Translations under genes and position numbers: made by a program
Shown here: one piece after another, positions 44,363-55,871 of the stretch
Numbering within the stretch: the stretch's first letter is position 1
Layout of the letters: each line of letters begins with the position of its first letter
Notes under the pieces: model-generated
The model's database searches: none
Told to the model about the DNA's origin: nothing
The model's input: the letters and a program-made list of their open reading frames with translations, nothing else
Assembly: GCA_963931925.1 (NCBI GenBank)
Contig: OZ007573.1
Location: 39,406,296-39,470,295 of the forward strand
Length of the DNA: 64,000 nucleotides
Direction of reading: 5' to 3'
Origin: Onchidella celtica
Lineage: Eukaryota > Mollusca > Gastropoda > Systellommatophora > Onchidiidae

Positions 44363-47300
44363 TCAAAAAGGCATATATTTCCATTGCATTAAACCCAAAG
44401 GGGTTTGAAAAGCTGTATATTGTTTACTTCCTTCTTCGAGAGGAATCTGCCAATATCCTTTGGATAAGTCTATTTTAGAGAAGATACTTGCATTGGATAA
44501 CCGCGCGAATAAGTCCTCCTGATTGGGAATGGGTTCCGCATCATAGATGGTTATAGCATTGAGCTTTCTGTAATCAATACAAAAACGCACGGTATCGTCT
44601 TTCTTCTTGACCAGGACAATCGGCGAGCAATACGGACTTGTTGATCGCTCTATGACGCCTAGCCGTAGCATGGCACGTACTTCTGTAATTATCGTTTCGT
44701 GAGCGTGCAGGGGGCGCTGGTACGGTTTAACAAACACCGGTGCGTCTGTCTGAAGTCGTATTACATGTTGGACTAAAGACGTACAACCCGGCAAATCAGT
44801 GAACACCGTGGCAATTTCTTGGAGCAGGTGTGTAAGATCCTGTTTCTGCGACGGCGCAAACTGATCATTAATATTAACATCGTTTATACTCTCGGTGGCC
44901 TGTAATATGGGCAACGATTTGTCGATACTCAAAGGGTCCTCGTCGTCGACAGTAACTAAAGTCGCGTTGGCCCTTGGGACGACATGAACGGAGTTGTTAC
45001 GACGATCATCGCTAGGCAGGTACTTTTTCAGCATATTAATATGAAATATTTTCCTCTGCCCGCGAATATCTATCAAATAATTCACTCTGGAGAGTCTCTT
45101 AAGGACTCTGTATGGTCCCTTCCAAGTTAGAAGGAGTTTGTTTTGCGTTTGCGGCAAAAGAACAAGTGTCAGATCTCCGACTGACAAGGCGCGCATTTGG
45201 GCGCCCTGATCGCGATAAAATTTTGAAGAACTCGCTCTAGCGCATGCAAATTGCAGAGCGGTTTTGCATGCATTAATAATTCGTTGTCGGAGATCGACAA
45301 CATATTGATACGCGGATCGCGTATCATAATCGTCGGTTTCAGAACCGGTGAACAATTGACTAAGTATGGCCATCGGGCCACGTGGTTTACGTCCGTATAG
45401 TAACTCAAATGGGGAGAAACCCGTGGACGCGTTCGGGAGTTCCCTATAGGCGAAGAGAATAGCGGAGAGCTGACGGTCCCAGTCTCCAGGTTTGTCGGCG
45501 GATACGCGTGCTAGCATAGACTTCATGCTCGCATTCCACCGCTCGCAACAACCATTTGACTGCGGATGATAGGGGGACGTTAATTTCTGTTTAATGCCCG
45601 CTAATTCTAGTACCTTTTTGTATAGATCAGAGGTGAATTGTGGTCCTCTGTCTGAAAGAATCTCAGTCGGAAATCCGACTCGCGAGAAAATAGTAACAAG
45701 TGCCTCAGCGACATGGTCAGCCGTAATGTCTCTTAGAGGAATAGCCTCAGGCCAGCGCGTCGCGTAGTCGATTACCGAAAGGATGAATCGATGGCCTCTG
45801 TCTGATTTACTAAGAGGACCTACTATGTCAACTGCGACACGCTCGAATGGTGTTGAGACTGGAGGCATCTCCTGAAGGGGTGCGCGTGATGCTTTACCTT
45901 TACGTGTACGTTTTTGACATACATCGCAGCGCGCCACAAAACGGTTCACGTCCGCGTATACACCAGGCCAGAAAAAATGAGCCAATATCCGTGATTTGGT
46001 TCTGGCTGAACCTTGATGGCCTGAAAATGATGTATCATGCGCGAGACGCAGAATGTCGCGACGGAACGACTTAGGCACCACGAGCTGTTCAATGGTCTCA
46101 CGTTTACTTCGGAAATTTCTGTATAATAATTCATTTTTAATGATAAACGGAGAGGCATTTCCGTTCTGAGGCTGAAGTTTCGCAAACAGCGGTTTTAGTG
46201 ATGGATCGCTTTGTTGTTCCTTATAGAAAACTGTAGGCGTGACATTAAAATCAAACGCAGGGGTTTGTAAATTACCATCCGGTGGACGTTTTGACTGTTG
46301 TAGTGTGGTGACACACGCAACGTTTTCGTTCCAAACTTTTAACTGGCCGTCAGGTGTATCATTGGCCTGAGGTAAATTACCAATAATTAGATCGGCAACC
46401 GGATTTGGTAATACGTATGCCCTTACGACACCTGTAATAAAAGGCGTGTCGATGTATACCTCCGCGAGACGGAATCGCTCGACGGAGCCCCCGAAAGTAA
46501 TGCTAGTTGCCTGTTGGTCAATCAGCTGGGTCGGTCTGACCAGTGATTCCCTAACACCGATAGTGGTGCAACCTGAATCGCGTAAGACAGACGCGGGTAT
46601 GGCGTTAACATGACCCTCATATAAGGTCAATGACCCGTGTTGATGGAGGGCCGACATAACCGGAACGGTGCCCGTCATGGGCGACGTGAGTTCAACCCTA
46701 CGGCTACTCTGTGCAGCCGGAACAATGACGGTGCAAGCATTTGCAGCTTCAAACTTAACCCTACAATATTTTGACGTATGACCTGGTTTATTGCACCGAT
46801 AACACCTAGTGCTGTCATATATATTACGTCTGGGTTGCATTGGAGGTACATTATATGGATTATTATAATATGCCCAAGGAGGTGGACATGGTGGGCTCTG
46901 ATAATGGTAGCCCTCGTTAACGTCACGACGGGGTGGACCTGAATAGCGAATAAAATGTTCCCGAGTGGGAGGTCCAGCACGGCGTGGAAAACCGCGAGCT
47001 TTATTGGGCGGCGGTTCGGAATATGCACGCGGAGGCGGCGTCTGGCGATGAACTGGTCGAGAATTTCTTGTAACCATTGGCGCAGTTCCACCGACTCCGG
47101 CATAAAACGGTTCGCTAGTTTTGGCTTTAGCCAGCGAACGATTAGGGTGTGCGGACGCGTACTGTTCTACTAAGGACGTGATTTCCGCTAACGTCTTAGG
47201 TGCCCACTCCTTAATGTGGGAGACTAGTTCTGAATGGCACGCGTTAAATATTTGGTCCTTCAGAACGAGCTCATAAAGCCCTTTAAAATTACCGTCAGCG

Positions 47301-47446
47301 ACACCAGCCAGCTGAATCCAGCGGTCTAAGTAGTGCTTTAGGCGGTCGACGTACGTTGAAAAATTTTCGGACGGGTCTGGCTTACAACTCCGGAATCTTT
47401 GGTGAAAAGCGTCCTCGGTGTGTTGAAAACGCTTTAAAAGAGCCTT
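44363..47446 (-). CDS. Gmr1-like element: gag C-terminus, protease, integrase, RT N-terminal half
   Basis: Open from the gag stop at 47447 to a TGA at 44363-44365. In order: a CCHC knuckle CYRCNKPGHTSKYC (46804-46763), an aspartic protease site DSG (near 46579), and an H2C2 zinc site (H-x-H and CDVC near 46050-45925). Then comes the integrase core with DIVGP, SDRGPQF and a catalytic Glu in CCERWN, followed by a basic C-terminal region. The RT fingers and palm follow (PYCSPIVLVKKKD, FCIDYRKLN, FSKIDLSKGYWQIPL). The reading breaks right after the RT motif MPF. The domain order is as in Ty1/copia, yet the RT and integrase sequences are Ty3/gypsy in type. Confidence 0.88.
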   Translation of the reverse strand, partial: KALLKRFQHTEDAFHQRFRSCKPDPSENFSTYVDRLKHYLDRWIQLAGVADGNFKGLYELVLKDQIFNACHSELVSHIKEWAPKTLAEITSLVEQYASAHPNRSLAKAKTSEPFYAGVGGTAPMVTRNSRPVHRQTPPPRAYSEPPPNKARGFPRRAGPPTREHFIRYSGPPRRDVNEGYHYQSPPCPPPWAYYNNPYNVPPMQPRRNIYDSTRCYRCNKPGHTSKYCRVKFEAANACTVIVPAAQSSRRVELTSPMTGTVPVMSALHQHGSLTLYEGHVNAIPASVLRDSGCTTIGVRESLVRPTQLIDQQATSITFGGSVERFRLAEVYIDTPFITGVVRAYVLPNPVADLIIGNLPQANDTPDGQLKVWNENVACVTTLQQSKRPPDGNLQTPAFDFNVTPTVFYKEQQSDPSLKPLFAKLQPQNGNASPFIIKNELLYRNFRSKRETIEQLVVPKSFRRDILRLAHDTSFSGHQGSARTKSRILAHFFWPGVYADVNRFVARCDVCQKRTRKGKASRAPLQEMPPVSTPFERVAVDIVGPLSKSDRGHRFILSVIDYATRWPEAIPLRDITADHVAEALVTIFSRVGFPTEILSDRGPQFTSDLYKKVLELAGIKQKLTSPYHPQSNGCCERWNASMKSMLARVSADKPGDWDRQLSAILFAYRELPNASTGFSPFELLYGRKPRGPMAILSQLFTGSETDDYDTRSAYQYVVDLRQRIINACKTALQFACARASSSKFYRDQGAQMRALSVGDLTLVLLPQTQNKLLLTWKGPYRVLKRLSRVNYLIDIRGQRKIFHINMLKKYLPSDDRRNNSVHVVPRANATLVTVDDEDPLSIDKSLPILQATESINDVNINDQFAPSQKQDLTHLLQEIATVFTDLPGCTSLVQHVIRLQTDAPVFVKPYQRPLHAHETIITEVRAMLRLGVIERSTSPYCSPIVLVKKKDDTVRFCIDYRKLNAITIYDAEPIPNQEDLFARLSNASIFSKIDLSKGYWQIPLEEGSKQYTAFQTPLGLMQWKYMPF

Positions 47447-47926
47447 TTAAAGGATGTCGTAATTTTTAGAATCTTCGATGTTGAGGCCATGGAATACCTC
47501 AAGAGCACGTCCCGTTAATAAATTTGCAAGGCACGAAGTCCATTCAGTTCTTTCCCATCCGGCGGCTACCGCGTGAAGCTCAAAACGATGAATATAAGAA
47601 TCGATCTGGTCGACCTTATCATTATAGGTTGGAAGCTTTGGTTTTGCTTTAACATTATTCGTTGGACCACTTGGAGCCGCGGTCGGTTGGTTTCCTTGCA
47701 GCTCTAATTTCTTTAGGGCAATTTCGTGCTCTCGATGAGCCGCTTTCTCGGCTCTTTCTTCTTTTTCTCTTTCTCGTTCGCGTTCCGCGGCCTTCTCGGC
47801 TCTTTCTGCGGCACGCTCTTCTCTAGCTAGGTCTTCTTTTAGTCTACTCTCGCACCAAGAAGCCAGCTGGTCCTCGGGTATGCCTAACAGCTTCGCTGAA
47901 TTTATATAGGAAGTGTAATCGGCCAT
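47447..47926 (-). CDS. Gmr1-like element: gag N-terminal part
   Basis: Starts with ATG at 47926. It has a highly charged Glu/Arg/Ala coiled-coil-like stretch at about residues 30-75, then a retrotransposon gag-like region (SYIHRFELHAVAAGW, LTGRALEVF). A TAA at 47447-47449 ends it. The same frame stays open beyond and continues with gag-like sequence, so the stop is a lesion or a recoding site. Confidence 0.8.
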   Translation of the reverse strand: MADYTSYINSAKLLGIPEDQLASWCESRLKEDLAREERAAERAEKAAEREREREKEERAEKAAHREHEIALKKLELQGNQPTAAPSGPTNNVKAKPKLPTYNDKVDQIDSYIHRFELHAVAAGWERTEWTSCLANLLTGRALEVFHGLNIEDSKNYDIL

Positions 47927-49327
47927 TATGATTAGTTACACTCATAATAGGTCTCTACAGGAGATCTATTAATGTTAATGGACAGGTCTCCGGATAAATT
48001 CACGCAATAACCCGTCTGACAGTGTACTATGTTATCACTGTAGTATTTATGTTAATCCGATACGCGATAAAAAATATTTACTTATTTAACTCCGCGATTA
48101 TTAATCCCTGAGGCAATTTGCACTCGTCGGGTCGACGTCACTAGTAGACGACAAAATACAAACAATGTTCCTCCTTCAATGAAATGGCAGTGTCCTTACT
48201 GTTATCACTGCCGATGTAATATATAATTACATGTGAATCAACGAATATTAGATCGTTGATTAATATTTTTAGCTATTTTTCTATAGCTCTAGTATAATTG
48301 CAATTACAAGGTAATTTTATTACCTGAAGTTTTCTTTAAAGAACAATAACTTCAGTAATTATATACTGGATATTCAAGGCAGGTGCACAACTGCACTTGA
48401 ATGCGGAATCAATATTCCCAATATATAAATATATACTCTGGCGTATCAGCCTTATACGTCACAATAACCAGATAAACTCAATCAATGCGTCAATGTAGAC
48501 ACATGACTCACACAGGCATTATATTAAACAAAGGAATGTACCAACACGATAATGATAAAGGTCTAATGAAAAAAAATACACCAAACACGACGCTAGACAA
48601 ACAAGAAAAGACGAACGATAACAGACCCTACAAGTTCTGAATATAATTACAGATAGGTGAGAAGAGAACAAGAGAGACGTCTTCCCAAAGAGACGAGGAA
48701 GATGTGAACGCCACAATCTAAACAAATATACAGGTCCCTAACAAAGACTATTCTCACGAATGCGAATCCTCACTGTTTTAATCACCACTGGTTGTTGCGA
48801 GACCGCAGACGTTGTCGTCGAAACGGCAGAATCGGCGACCAAGGCACCACTTTGGCACAGAGGACACGCACACGTAAGAACCCTCGCCAACCTCCCGCAG
48901 TTCTAACTAAGAAGAAAAGTATAAAAAGCCTGTAAAACACGAGGAGGAACACTCAACTCCCCAGACGCAGACAAAATTTTAGGACGGAATCACTTAACTT
49001 TCAAGGAACTGGGTGGTAATTCCTTTAGCCCTTGCGTACACCACAGTCAGTCTTTTTTGTCCTTCAACGTTCCAAGTTCTGTTCTGTAGTCTCCCTGGCC
49101 TCGGTCATCGGGTCAATGGGAGAGCAGCGACATATGTGGAAGTAAAAATAACAAAGCAGTATACAAAACTAAATAATAAATAATTTTAAACTAGCTCAAC
49201 GTGCGACACCCCGTGAGCGACGGATCATGAAAAGAAAAAAAATGTAATGCAAACAAAGAGAAAAGGTGATTATAATCTAATGAATTTAAGAAATTAAGGA
49301 TTAAGAAATTTGGTAAGTCCCCTCCAG
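47927..49327 (-). other. 5' leader of the Gmr1-like element
   Basis: About 1.4 kb between the 5' LTR and the gag start. It is AT-rich with no gene-like frame. Confidence 0.6.
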
Positions 49328-50538
49328 TGTCGCGATGTGGGTTAGATGGGGAGAATTCGACTGACACTCTTTGGAGGTCCGCTCCCACAATCGACGAACA
49401 CACAAAAAAAAATACTTGCACTCTAAAAACTAAATAAATCAATTGCTTTGATTTTTAGAAGAACTGTAGGGCAGTTTAATTACAGGAATTAATGTAACAA
49501 ATATAATTATAAATATAAATATCAATTCAAAGGCAACTGAATCTAACTAATGAAACTACAGCTTTCTATAAAGACTAACTTATTCACTCTAACTACTTGC
49601 AGGCCATATGAGTTAGATGCCAAATAGAATCCGCGCACGTGGCGACGGATATAACAGTTTAAATTCTATTAATTCAATGAGACATGTTATGATATGGACA
49701 TTTCCTCTAGACACGCCATGGAGAATGCTTGTACAACCATGCGTTGTCTGGCGGTAGCTCTGAAACTGTCTTCAAAAGTAAGTAGAACGGTTCACTTTCA
49801 TCATTACAAATTAGTATGAACTCTCACCATTAGGCCCTCACTAGGAGTGAGAGCGCTGGATGTAAACGCTGTGGGTTCATATCAAACCAAGTAGCTTAGG
49901 CTCTGGAGCTTTAAAACATCACGCTCCTCACAATATGGACTGCTCAACTGCGTCTCTATGTCTCTCATCTGGCTGAGGACTATCGCCGTCCACCTCGTAA
50001 ATGGATTGTCTACATGTGGCCTCTATCTAAGCTCTGCACGGGTTTAAATACTAAAGCTATGTCTCGACCTTCCGTCCAGATTCATACATTTGATTGGTGC
50101 AGTCGCTTCAGCTCAGCCTGCAATATTAATTTATGCTTGTCATGGCCTTGCGCCAAAATCAAGGTCAATTTTACGGTCTAGACAAAATTTAAAATGCGAA
50201 ACATTAACTACTAAAATCTTCAAACCCCGTGCTTTCTACTCTTATGCACGAATTTCCGAACGCCAACTAAGTGTCTAAATAAACTACCTTTACTCGCCCC
50301 TTATCTATGTTAATCAAAATCACGGGGTCGAGAACTGGTCTGTCATTCCTAGCTATACATTTATTCTGTCTCGCCCCTCCTTCTCTCCATCTATCAGAAA
50401 AAAGGTGTTTCAAAACAAACTGTTTACGAGAACAGCTCAAGGACAAATTACGCTGGTTATAATCAACAAGATCGTAAAAATTAACTCACTGACGTCGTGA
50501 CCTAGCACGGCATTTATGATCCTAATGTGATCATGACA
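49328..50538 (-). repeat. 5' LTR of the Gmr1-like element
   Basis: Direct copy of 41672-42882, with TG and CA ends and a CCGAC duplication on its outer side. Confidence 0.93.
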
Positions 50539-50639
50539 CCGACTCTCTAAAAAGAAGAGACGATCGTGGCCGAACTGTTTCACGGTGTCTCTTGCTGACT
50601 TGAGTATTCATTCGCCTGGACCCAACCCACTTGCGTTCG

Positions 50640-50800
50640 TATATTCACTAGAACCCCCCCCCCCAACCCAAAACCCATGTGATATTTTGATATGCTTGCG
50701 CCCCCCACCCCCCCCTTTCTCCGAGGGTACATTTTATGGATGCCCCCTGAAGAATGATATTTCCGACCCCCCTCCCCTCCCCATTCTCTCTTTTTCACCC
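50640..50800 (+). repeat. C-rich low-complexity stretch
   Basis: Several poly-C runs of 7-9 bases. Its open frames are artefacts. Confidence 0.7.
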
Positions 50801-50944
50801 GCCTGCCATTGGACAATACGAACATATATTGAGCTCTATGACTAGTACTCCGTCTCGGTATTCTGTGATTCGGGTTTGGTTGTTGTTGTTTTTAGCAGTT
50901 ATACGACTTAGGATTATAATATAGATTGAATACGCATATCCGCC

Positions 50945-51290
50945 ATCTTTAGTGTCCGGACTCGAGCATCACCATGGCGATGGTGGCATTGATTTGATTC
51001 GTTGGCTGATTTGCACTGCGAGGCACAGGGGGCGCCGCGAACCAACGGTGGCGAGCTAAAAATAGATCGCTACAGTAAACAATGGTACGTGTGTACATGT
51101 TTAATGGGAGACGTTCGGTCAATTCTTTAACTTCCTGTCTCTTGTTTATGCGGATGGTAGGGAATCTGACCAGCTTGAATCCATCCTATCCACCCAATCA
51201 ACTACAATGCAACCAGCAGGCATTTTAACCGCTTAGACATATCTCGAAGTTACACTAATCAGCTGATCCACTGGCCATCTTTAGTAGCTG
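50945..51290. repeat. Dispersed repeat family C, copy 2
   Basis: It matches 32950-33310 over about 345 bases with the same block order. A shorter third piece lies at 59385-59485. Confidence 0.8.
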
Positions 51291-51329
51291 AAGAACAAAA
51301 CAAACCTAACGCCCAAGTTGTGGAACCCA

Positions 51330-52450
51330 AACCCCAAGGTGAAGAGCCCAACCCTTCCCCAAGATGCAAAGTCTAAAAGTAGAAAACGGAAACGAGGAAA
51401 AACTCAAAAGGAGCACACGAAAGAGGTATACAATAACGGAATGGAACACCCAAAGGAAAACTTGTGCAACAACGGCAGACGTGGCTGCAATAAAAAGTGA
51501 AAAAGACGATGCCATAAGAAAGTCAACGAAGAACAAAGACAGGCTCTATTAGAATCATTCTGGAGCTTAGGAAGCAGTGAAAGAAGATGGGATTTCATTA
51601 TTAGTTGTGTATGTGAAATAGAACCAAAATATAGGCGGACAGCTGCAAAATGTCCAAATCAATTTTCCCCACCAGTACAATTTCCTGGTTGCTAATGAAG
51701 AGCGAGCTGTATGCAAAAGGTTCTAACCGAGATACAGAATACTGTGACGGACCATTCCTTCTTTCACTATAATGTCCACAACTTGCGCGCGTATGAACAC
51801 AGTGAGCACTATTCACAGAGCTCTGGGATACTAGTCTTTGTCGTTCAATTATGAATGGGTGTGGTGCGAATTGTTGCATTGTTGACATAGATGATACGCG
51901 GGCAAGTCCACGGACGGAATTTAGCGAACTGAGCCGTCTCGGTATCCTGTGTCTCGAGTTCTGTCTGGACAGCTGGATATGTCAGGTGTACATAGTAAAC
52001 ACTGCAATGAAGAAAAAGAATGAATTTGGAGTGGTTGAAAAGGATAACCGAGGAAAACACGATAATCGACCGCATGCACTAGGGGACGAAAGAGATGAAA
52101 TTAGGGACCATATTTCAAGTTTCCTGTTGTATCATCGCACCACTGCAGGCAAACAGCGTAGAGAAAACACCTTGAACCTGGTCTAAGCTTCCAAGAAACG
52201 CACAGATTGTACGTAAAGAAAAGTAAGGACGAGGAGGCTGAATATGTGGCAAGTTTGACAAGATAGAAAGAAGCATTTTACATAGATTCCAGTTTAGGGT
52301 TTAATAGACCCCAAAAAGATGTGTGTGAAGAATGTTCAATATACATGAAAACTGACATAATATCACAAGAAATGATTCAAGCTCACGAGAAGCACGTGAA
52401 CAGTGCACGCCAAGTAGGCGCGTACCCAGACCAAGAAGTTGTTCGTTCAA
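51330..52450 (+). pseudogene. Degenerate transposon-type gene (KDNRGKH / DxCxxC family)
   Basis: Protein-like pieces lie in order but in different frames: a basic KSRKRKRGKTQKEH stretch (about 51375), NEEQRQALLESFWSLGSSERRWDF (about 51530-51605), VVEKDNRGKHDNRP with a following RDEIRDHISSF (about 52030-52115), and LGFNRPQKDVCEECSIYM (about 52300-52350). I recognise this order from unnamed, transposon-like invertebrate proteins with a DxCxxC site. Frameshifts and stops separate the pieces, so the gene is dead. I cannot name the superfamily. Confidence 0.55.
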
Positions 52451-53246
52451 AACTGTTCCATGTTGCAGGTCTCTTTTTGTGTGGGAGGAGCTAGGTTAAG
52501 CGCAAGAATTCAGAATAAAGTTATTGGCCAATGACAGCAAAGTTGCATGCGGAGCTATTACCCCAGCAAAACCATGGCACGAATACAGACAGAAAGTTTA
52601 GGCCTACCATAGTGACGGAAATGGATTCTGGACAGACGTCCAAAATCAAACGCTGTATAAAAGTTACAAGGAATTAATCTTGAGGATTTCTTTTATGATT
52701 ATGAAGATTTAAAGCCACCGTTTAATTTTTAAAAAAAAAAAGCTTTGAGGTAGAATAAAAAGATTATTGCCTCTGATTGGCAAATATTAGCCAGTCGTTT
52801 TTTCTTATTTCAAATGCGCATCCATAGTAAAGCCATGTTTGCGATAAAAGAATCAAAATGATGTTCGCTTGTTCAAATTCGCAAATTTCCACGATTCTTC
52901 ATATCCTATATAAGTATTTTTTTCGGGAATGCTCATTATTGTAAGAAAAAAAATCAATTTGAAAAATAATAATCTATAAAGACAAAATGGATTAAATCAA
53001 GCAGCCATATGGGATGTCTCTGGTTAATCCGCTGAGGGGATACGCGAATGTAAGTCCCGACACGAATTTTGAGACTCACTCTAGTTACTACATTTCTACG
53101 GAATGGCGGGATTTTGATCAAATGGACGGGGCTGACAAAAAAATTACACGAGCCGTTAGAACTGTACAGCCAATCAACGGGGTGTTTATCCGCCGATAAT
53201 TGGTTTCTGTTTATTTCGGAAAAATTTCTTCATAATTATACAGGGT

Positions 53247-53322
53247 CCGTCATAGTGTAGTGGTTAGCATCTTAGCCTGTCAATGGGGCGACCGTGGTTC
53301 GATTCTCAGGTGGGTATTTGTC
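53247..53322 (+). other. tRNA-Asp-like sequence, probably pseudogene or SINE head
   Basis: It has an A box (tagtgtagtggttagca), an anticodon-arm-like gcctgtcaatggggc with GTC in the loop, and a B box (ggttcgattc). The T stem and acceptor stem pair poorly, so I do not call a functional tRNA. Confidence 0.45.
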
Positions 53323-53420
53323 ATTTTTTAAATAAAAGTCTTTTTTTAAAAATTAGGAATCAGTCTGTTTAATTTTCAACAAATCCAACAAGTATAGGGA
53401 ATGAATCCAGTTGTTTTTTT

Positions 53421-53430
53421 GTGTGTTGTG

Positions 53431-53465
<35 letters not shown>

Positions 53466-53466
53466 C

Positions 53467-53501
<35 letters not shown>
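53421..53501 (+). repeat. (TG)n microsatellite
   Basis: A long tg run with one gcgtgcgcg interruption. Confidence 0.95.
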
Positions 53502-53503
<2 letters not shown>

Positions 53504-53699
53504 CAGTCAACACCAATACTGGAGGATAAACCCGGGCAGATATTGTTGGCGGATAAATCAGGGCGGTATCCGCCGATGATGTTGGCGGATAATGGCAACC
53601 TTCAACCAAATCTCACTGAACCATCTCATCTGGAAAGGCTCATCATTCTTTCATTCACACACATCACAATGGAACTAGAGGGCGAAAGTGTAAGCATCT

Positions 53700-53870
53700 A
53701 AAAGTTCGTGATTACGTGATCAAAAATTATGAAACTTCGTAAGCTGCCTCAGTTTTTGACGATAAATCGCGGAGACACATCCATTTTCTACAAAATTCAG
53801 TCTTTATTTTTTTGTATTACGACTTTTTATCCGCAGAGAGAATCGCACTTTGTTCGTTCAGTAATATGGA
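53700..53870. repeat. Dispersed repeat family B, partial copy
   Basis: 'atcaaaaattatgaaacttc', 'gataaatcgcggagacacatcc' and 'aaaattcagt' match pieces of 12.94-13.03 kb. Confidence 0.55.
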
Positions 53871-54451
53871 AAACAATGATCAGATAACGACCTTCTCTGT
53901 TTCGCTCGGTATAACTAGGCACACAGTTGTAAGCTGGCGGAAAAAAGGTGAAAATCGGACTGACAAAGAGCTAAAACAAAAAAAAACAACAACCCTTAAG
54001 CGAAGTGATAGATCGTAGGTTGAAGTGTTCTTGACGATGAAGTGAAATCCTATCACTGCAAGATTTGGAGCTAAAGGCGCTGGGGTCGAATTTCTAGTTG
54101 TTACAACTGGGGAGAACAAGATATTCGCAGCCCACACAACCGCAAACTTTTGCCAGTCATAAGTTTTCTGCCGATTGGCAATTTGCAAAAATCTGGCCCC
54201 CGTCAGAAGAAAATTAATGATTATAATTCAAAATGAATGAATATCCCACTGTGGAGAAACTGGTCGGGATAAACCTGAAAGTACCATCGAAATCAGAACA
54301 TAACTCCCTGGCCGAGAAGAGAACATAACTCTGGCCGAAAAGAGAGCATAACTCTCTGGCAGACAACAAACACCGCATTCCAGGTGTGTTGTTACAGGAG
54401 CCTGAAGACAACGTGATGTTCTCTCTCTGTCGTCTCCTCCTTCCTCTAAAA

Positions 54452-54898
54452 CAGTGGTTCTCAACCTTTTTAGGGCCAATCGCCCCTTCCGGTTCCAAAT
54501 TTTCTTTCATCGCCCCCATCCCCTGCATTAAAAACCCCTACTCAAACACAACAGATACGTTTCACAAATTATGTTTGTAAAGTTTTTCAAAGCCTTATTA
54601 ATGACAATATGCGTGTTGCTTTACTCATTATAGAACAGAAAGAATTCTTTATCAAATACACTTTAATTTTTTTTTTTTTAATTTTCGTTCATAAAACCCA
54701 TCTATGCGTTCTGTTGAGCAAGTAAGTGACTGCCTTGTGTATGTGTCTCGAAATCAGCTTCCATTAATGCTCCCACCCCACCCCCCATCATCATTTTCGA
54801 CTCCTTGTCGCCCTCCTCTTTGTTTTCATACTCCCCCCCCCCCCGGAAATCAAAATCGGCCCCTGGGGGGTCGATACCACCCACGATGAGAATCACTG
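54452..54898. mobile_element. hAT-type MITE with perfect 8-bp duplication
   Basis: It starts CAGTGGTTCTCAACC and ends as its inverse (gagaatcactg). It is flanked by ctctaaaa at 54444-54451 and 54899-54906. The interior is C-rich with 'ggaaatcaaaatcgg', as in the short copy at 30502-30651. Confidence 0.9.
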
Positions 54899-54987
54899 CT
54901 CTAAAACAAAACATTCTGCCCTGCACTGCCCTGCCCTGCCCACCGTAAAGCATTCTTGTGGGTGACAAACAACCTGAAAAGACCTTT

Positions 54988-55526
54988 GGCCGTATGCGTG
55001 AACGTGGTGTAAATGCGTCCGTTTTGCACCATGGTGCAGGCTTAGTAGTGTGTACGGCTACCGTGGTGTAAACTCAAATTTAGTCCGTATGCTTGAACCA
55101 AACTTACACCTACCTCTACCTACGCATCAATGGCCGCTTACCGTTGTAACAAAAATTGACATTGCGCATGCACAGAATTTGTATCCGCCAATCAATGCCA
55201 CAAGAAAACAACGTCGATCAAAACAAAACTGAGAGATCGAGGATGAGTAGAAATCCATTTTTTCCCTTGGCCCGTGAAGTCGTGTGTTGAAATAAAATAT
55301 CAGTTACTACATTTCTTTCTTTCTAGCGGATGCCTCTTTCCCAAGCTTGTTACGCATTGTGTAGCTGATTTAGTCGTCCTCGGAGAAAGAGAAAAGTTAC
55401 GAACTGTTTACACCTGGGTGTAGGCTTACGGAAAGTTCATGCGTATCGTATTCGGGTAGCGTTTTGCACCGACGCGTAAGTGCTACACAACAGTGTAACT
55501 AGTTACGCACAGTTCATGCATACCGC
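54988..55526. mobile_element. MITE-like element with GTATGCGTGAAC ends
   Basis: The left ggccgtatgcgtgaacgtggtgtaa and the right end, reversed (ggcggtatgcatgaactgtgcgtaa), are inverted matches. Related 'gtatgc' and 'tgcgtatcg' motifs recur inside. The target duplication is unclear. Confidence 0.5.
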
Positions 55527-55826
55527 CACTGGTGGTAGTGAACTAGCGAAGACACGGTGTGTTCCGACTGAACTTCTCAAACCTGTTGCTCAGTTTTACA
55601 GCTTGTCTTCCACTTTCCATCGACAACACACCGACTGTATTATGGTCTGTTTTAGTGAAACACGAATGCATTAAGTTCATCTGCCTGGATAAGGAGCAGG
55701 TCTTTGTTGGTCCTCTGATCTTGTTTTCTGTCGCTTGCTTCTTGTACACACGCCAAGACCTTTTATTGTACTAGATGATGTACCCGGCACTATCCGGGAT
55801 AAACATGTGAACCCATAGTTCCATTG

Positions 55827-55828
<2 letters not shown>

Positions 55829-55868
<40 letters not shown>

Positions 55869-55871
55869 CTG
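55829..55871 (+). repeat. (CT)n microsatellite
   Basis: Short ct tract with ttct interruptions. Confidence 0.9.

Larger units (their letters stand above)
41672..50538 (-). mobile_element. Gmr1-like Ty3/gypsy-class LTR retrotransposon
   Basis: Two 1211-bp direct LTRs (TGTCGCG...CATGACA) bound an 8.87-kb element. The 5-bp host duplication CCGAC is at 41667-41671 and 50539-50543. The coding strand is -. A purine-rich tract (ggggtggggga) precedes the 3' LTR, and a TGG-starting primer-site candidate follows the 5' LTR after one base. Domains in order are gag, CCHC knuckle, protease, integrase, RT and RNase H. Integrase before RT is unusual for gypsy elements and is the mark of the Gmr1-like group. 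Two in-frame stops interrupt an otherwise open gag-pol frame. Confidence 0.92.
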
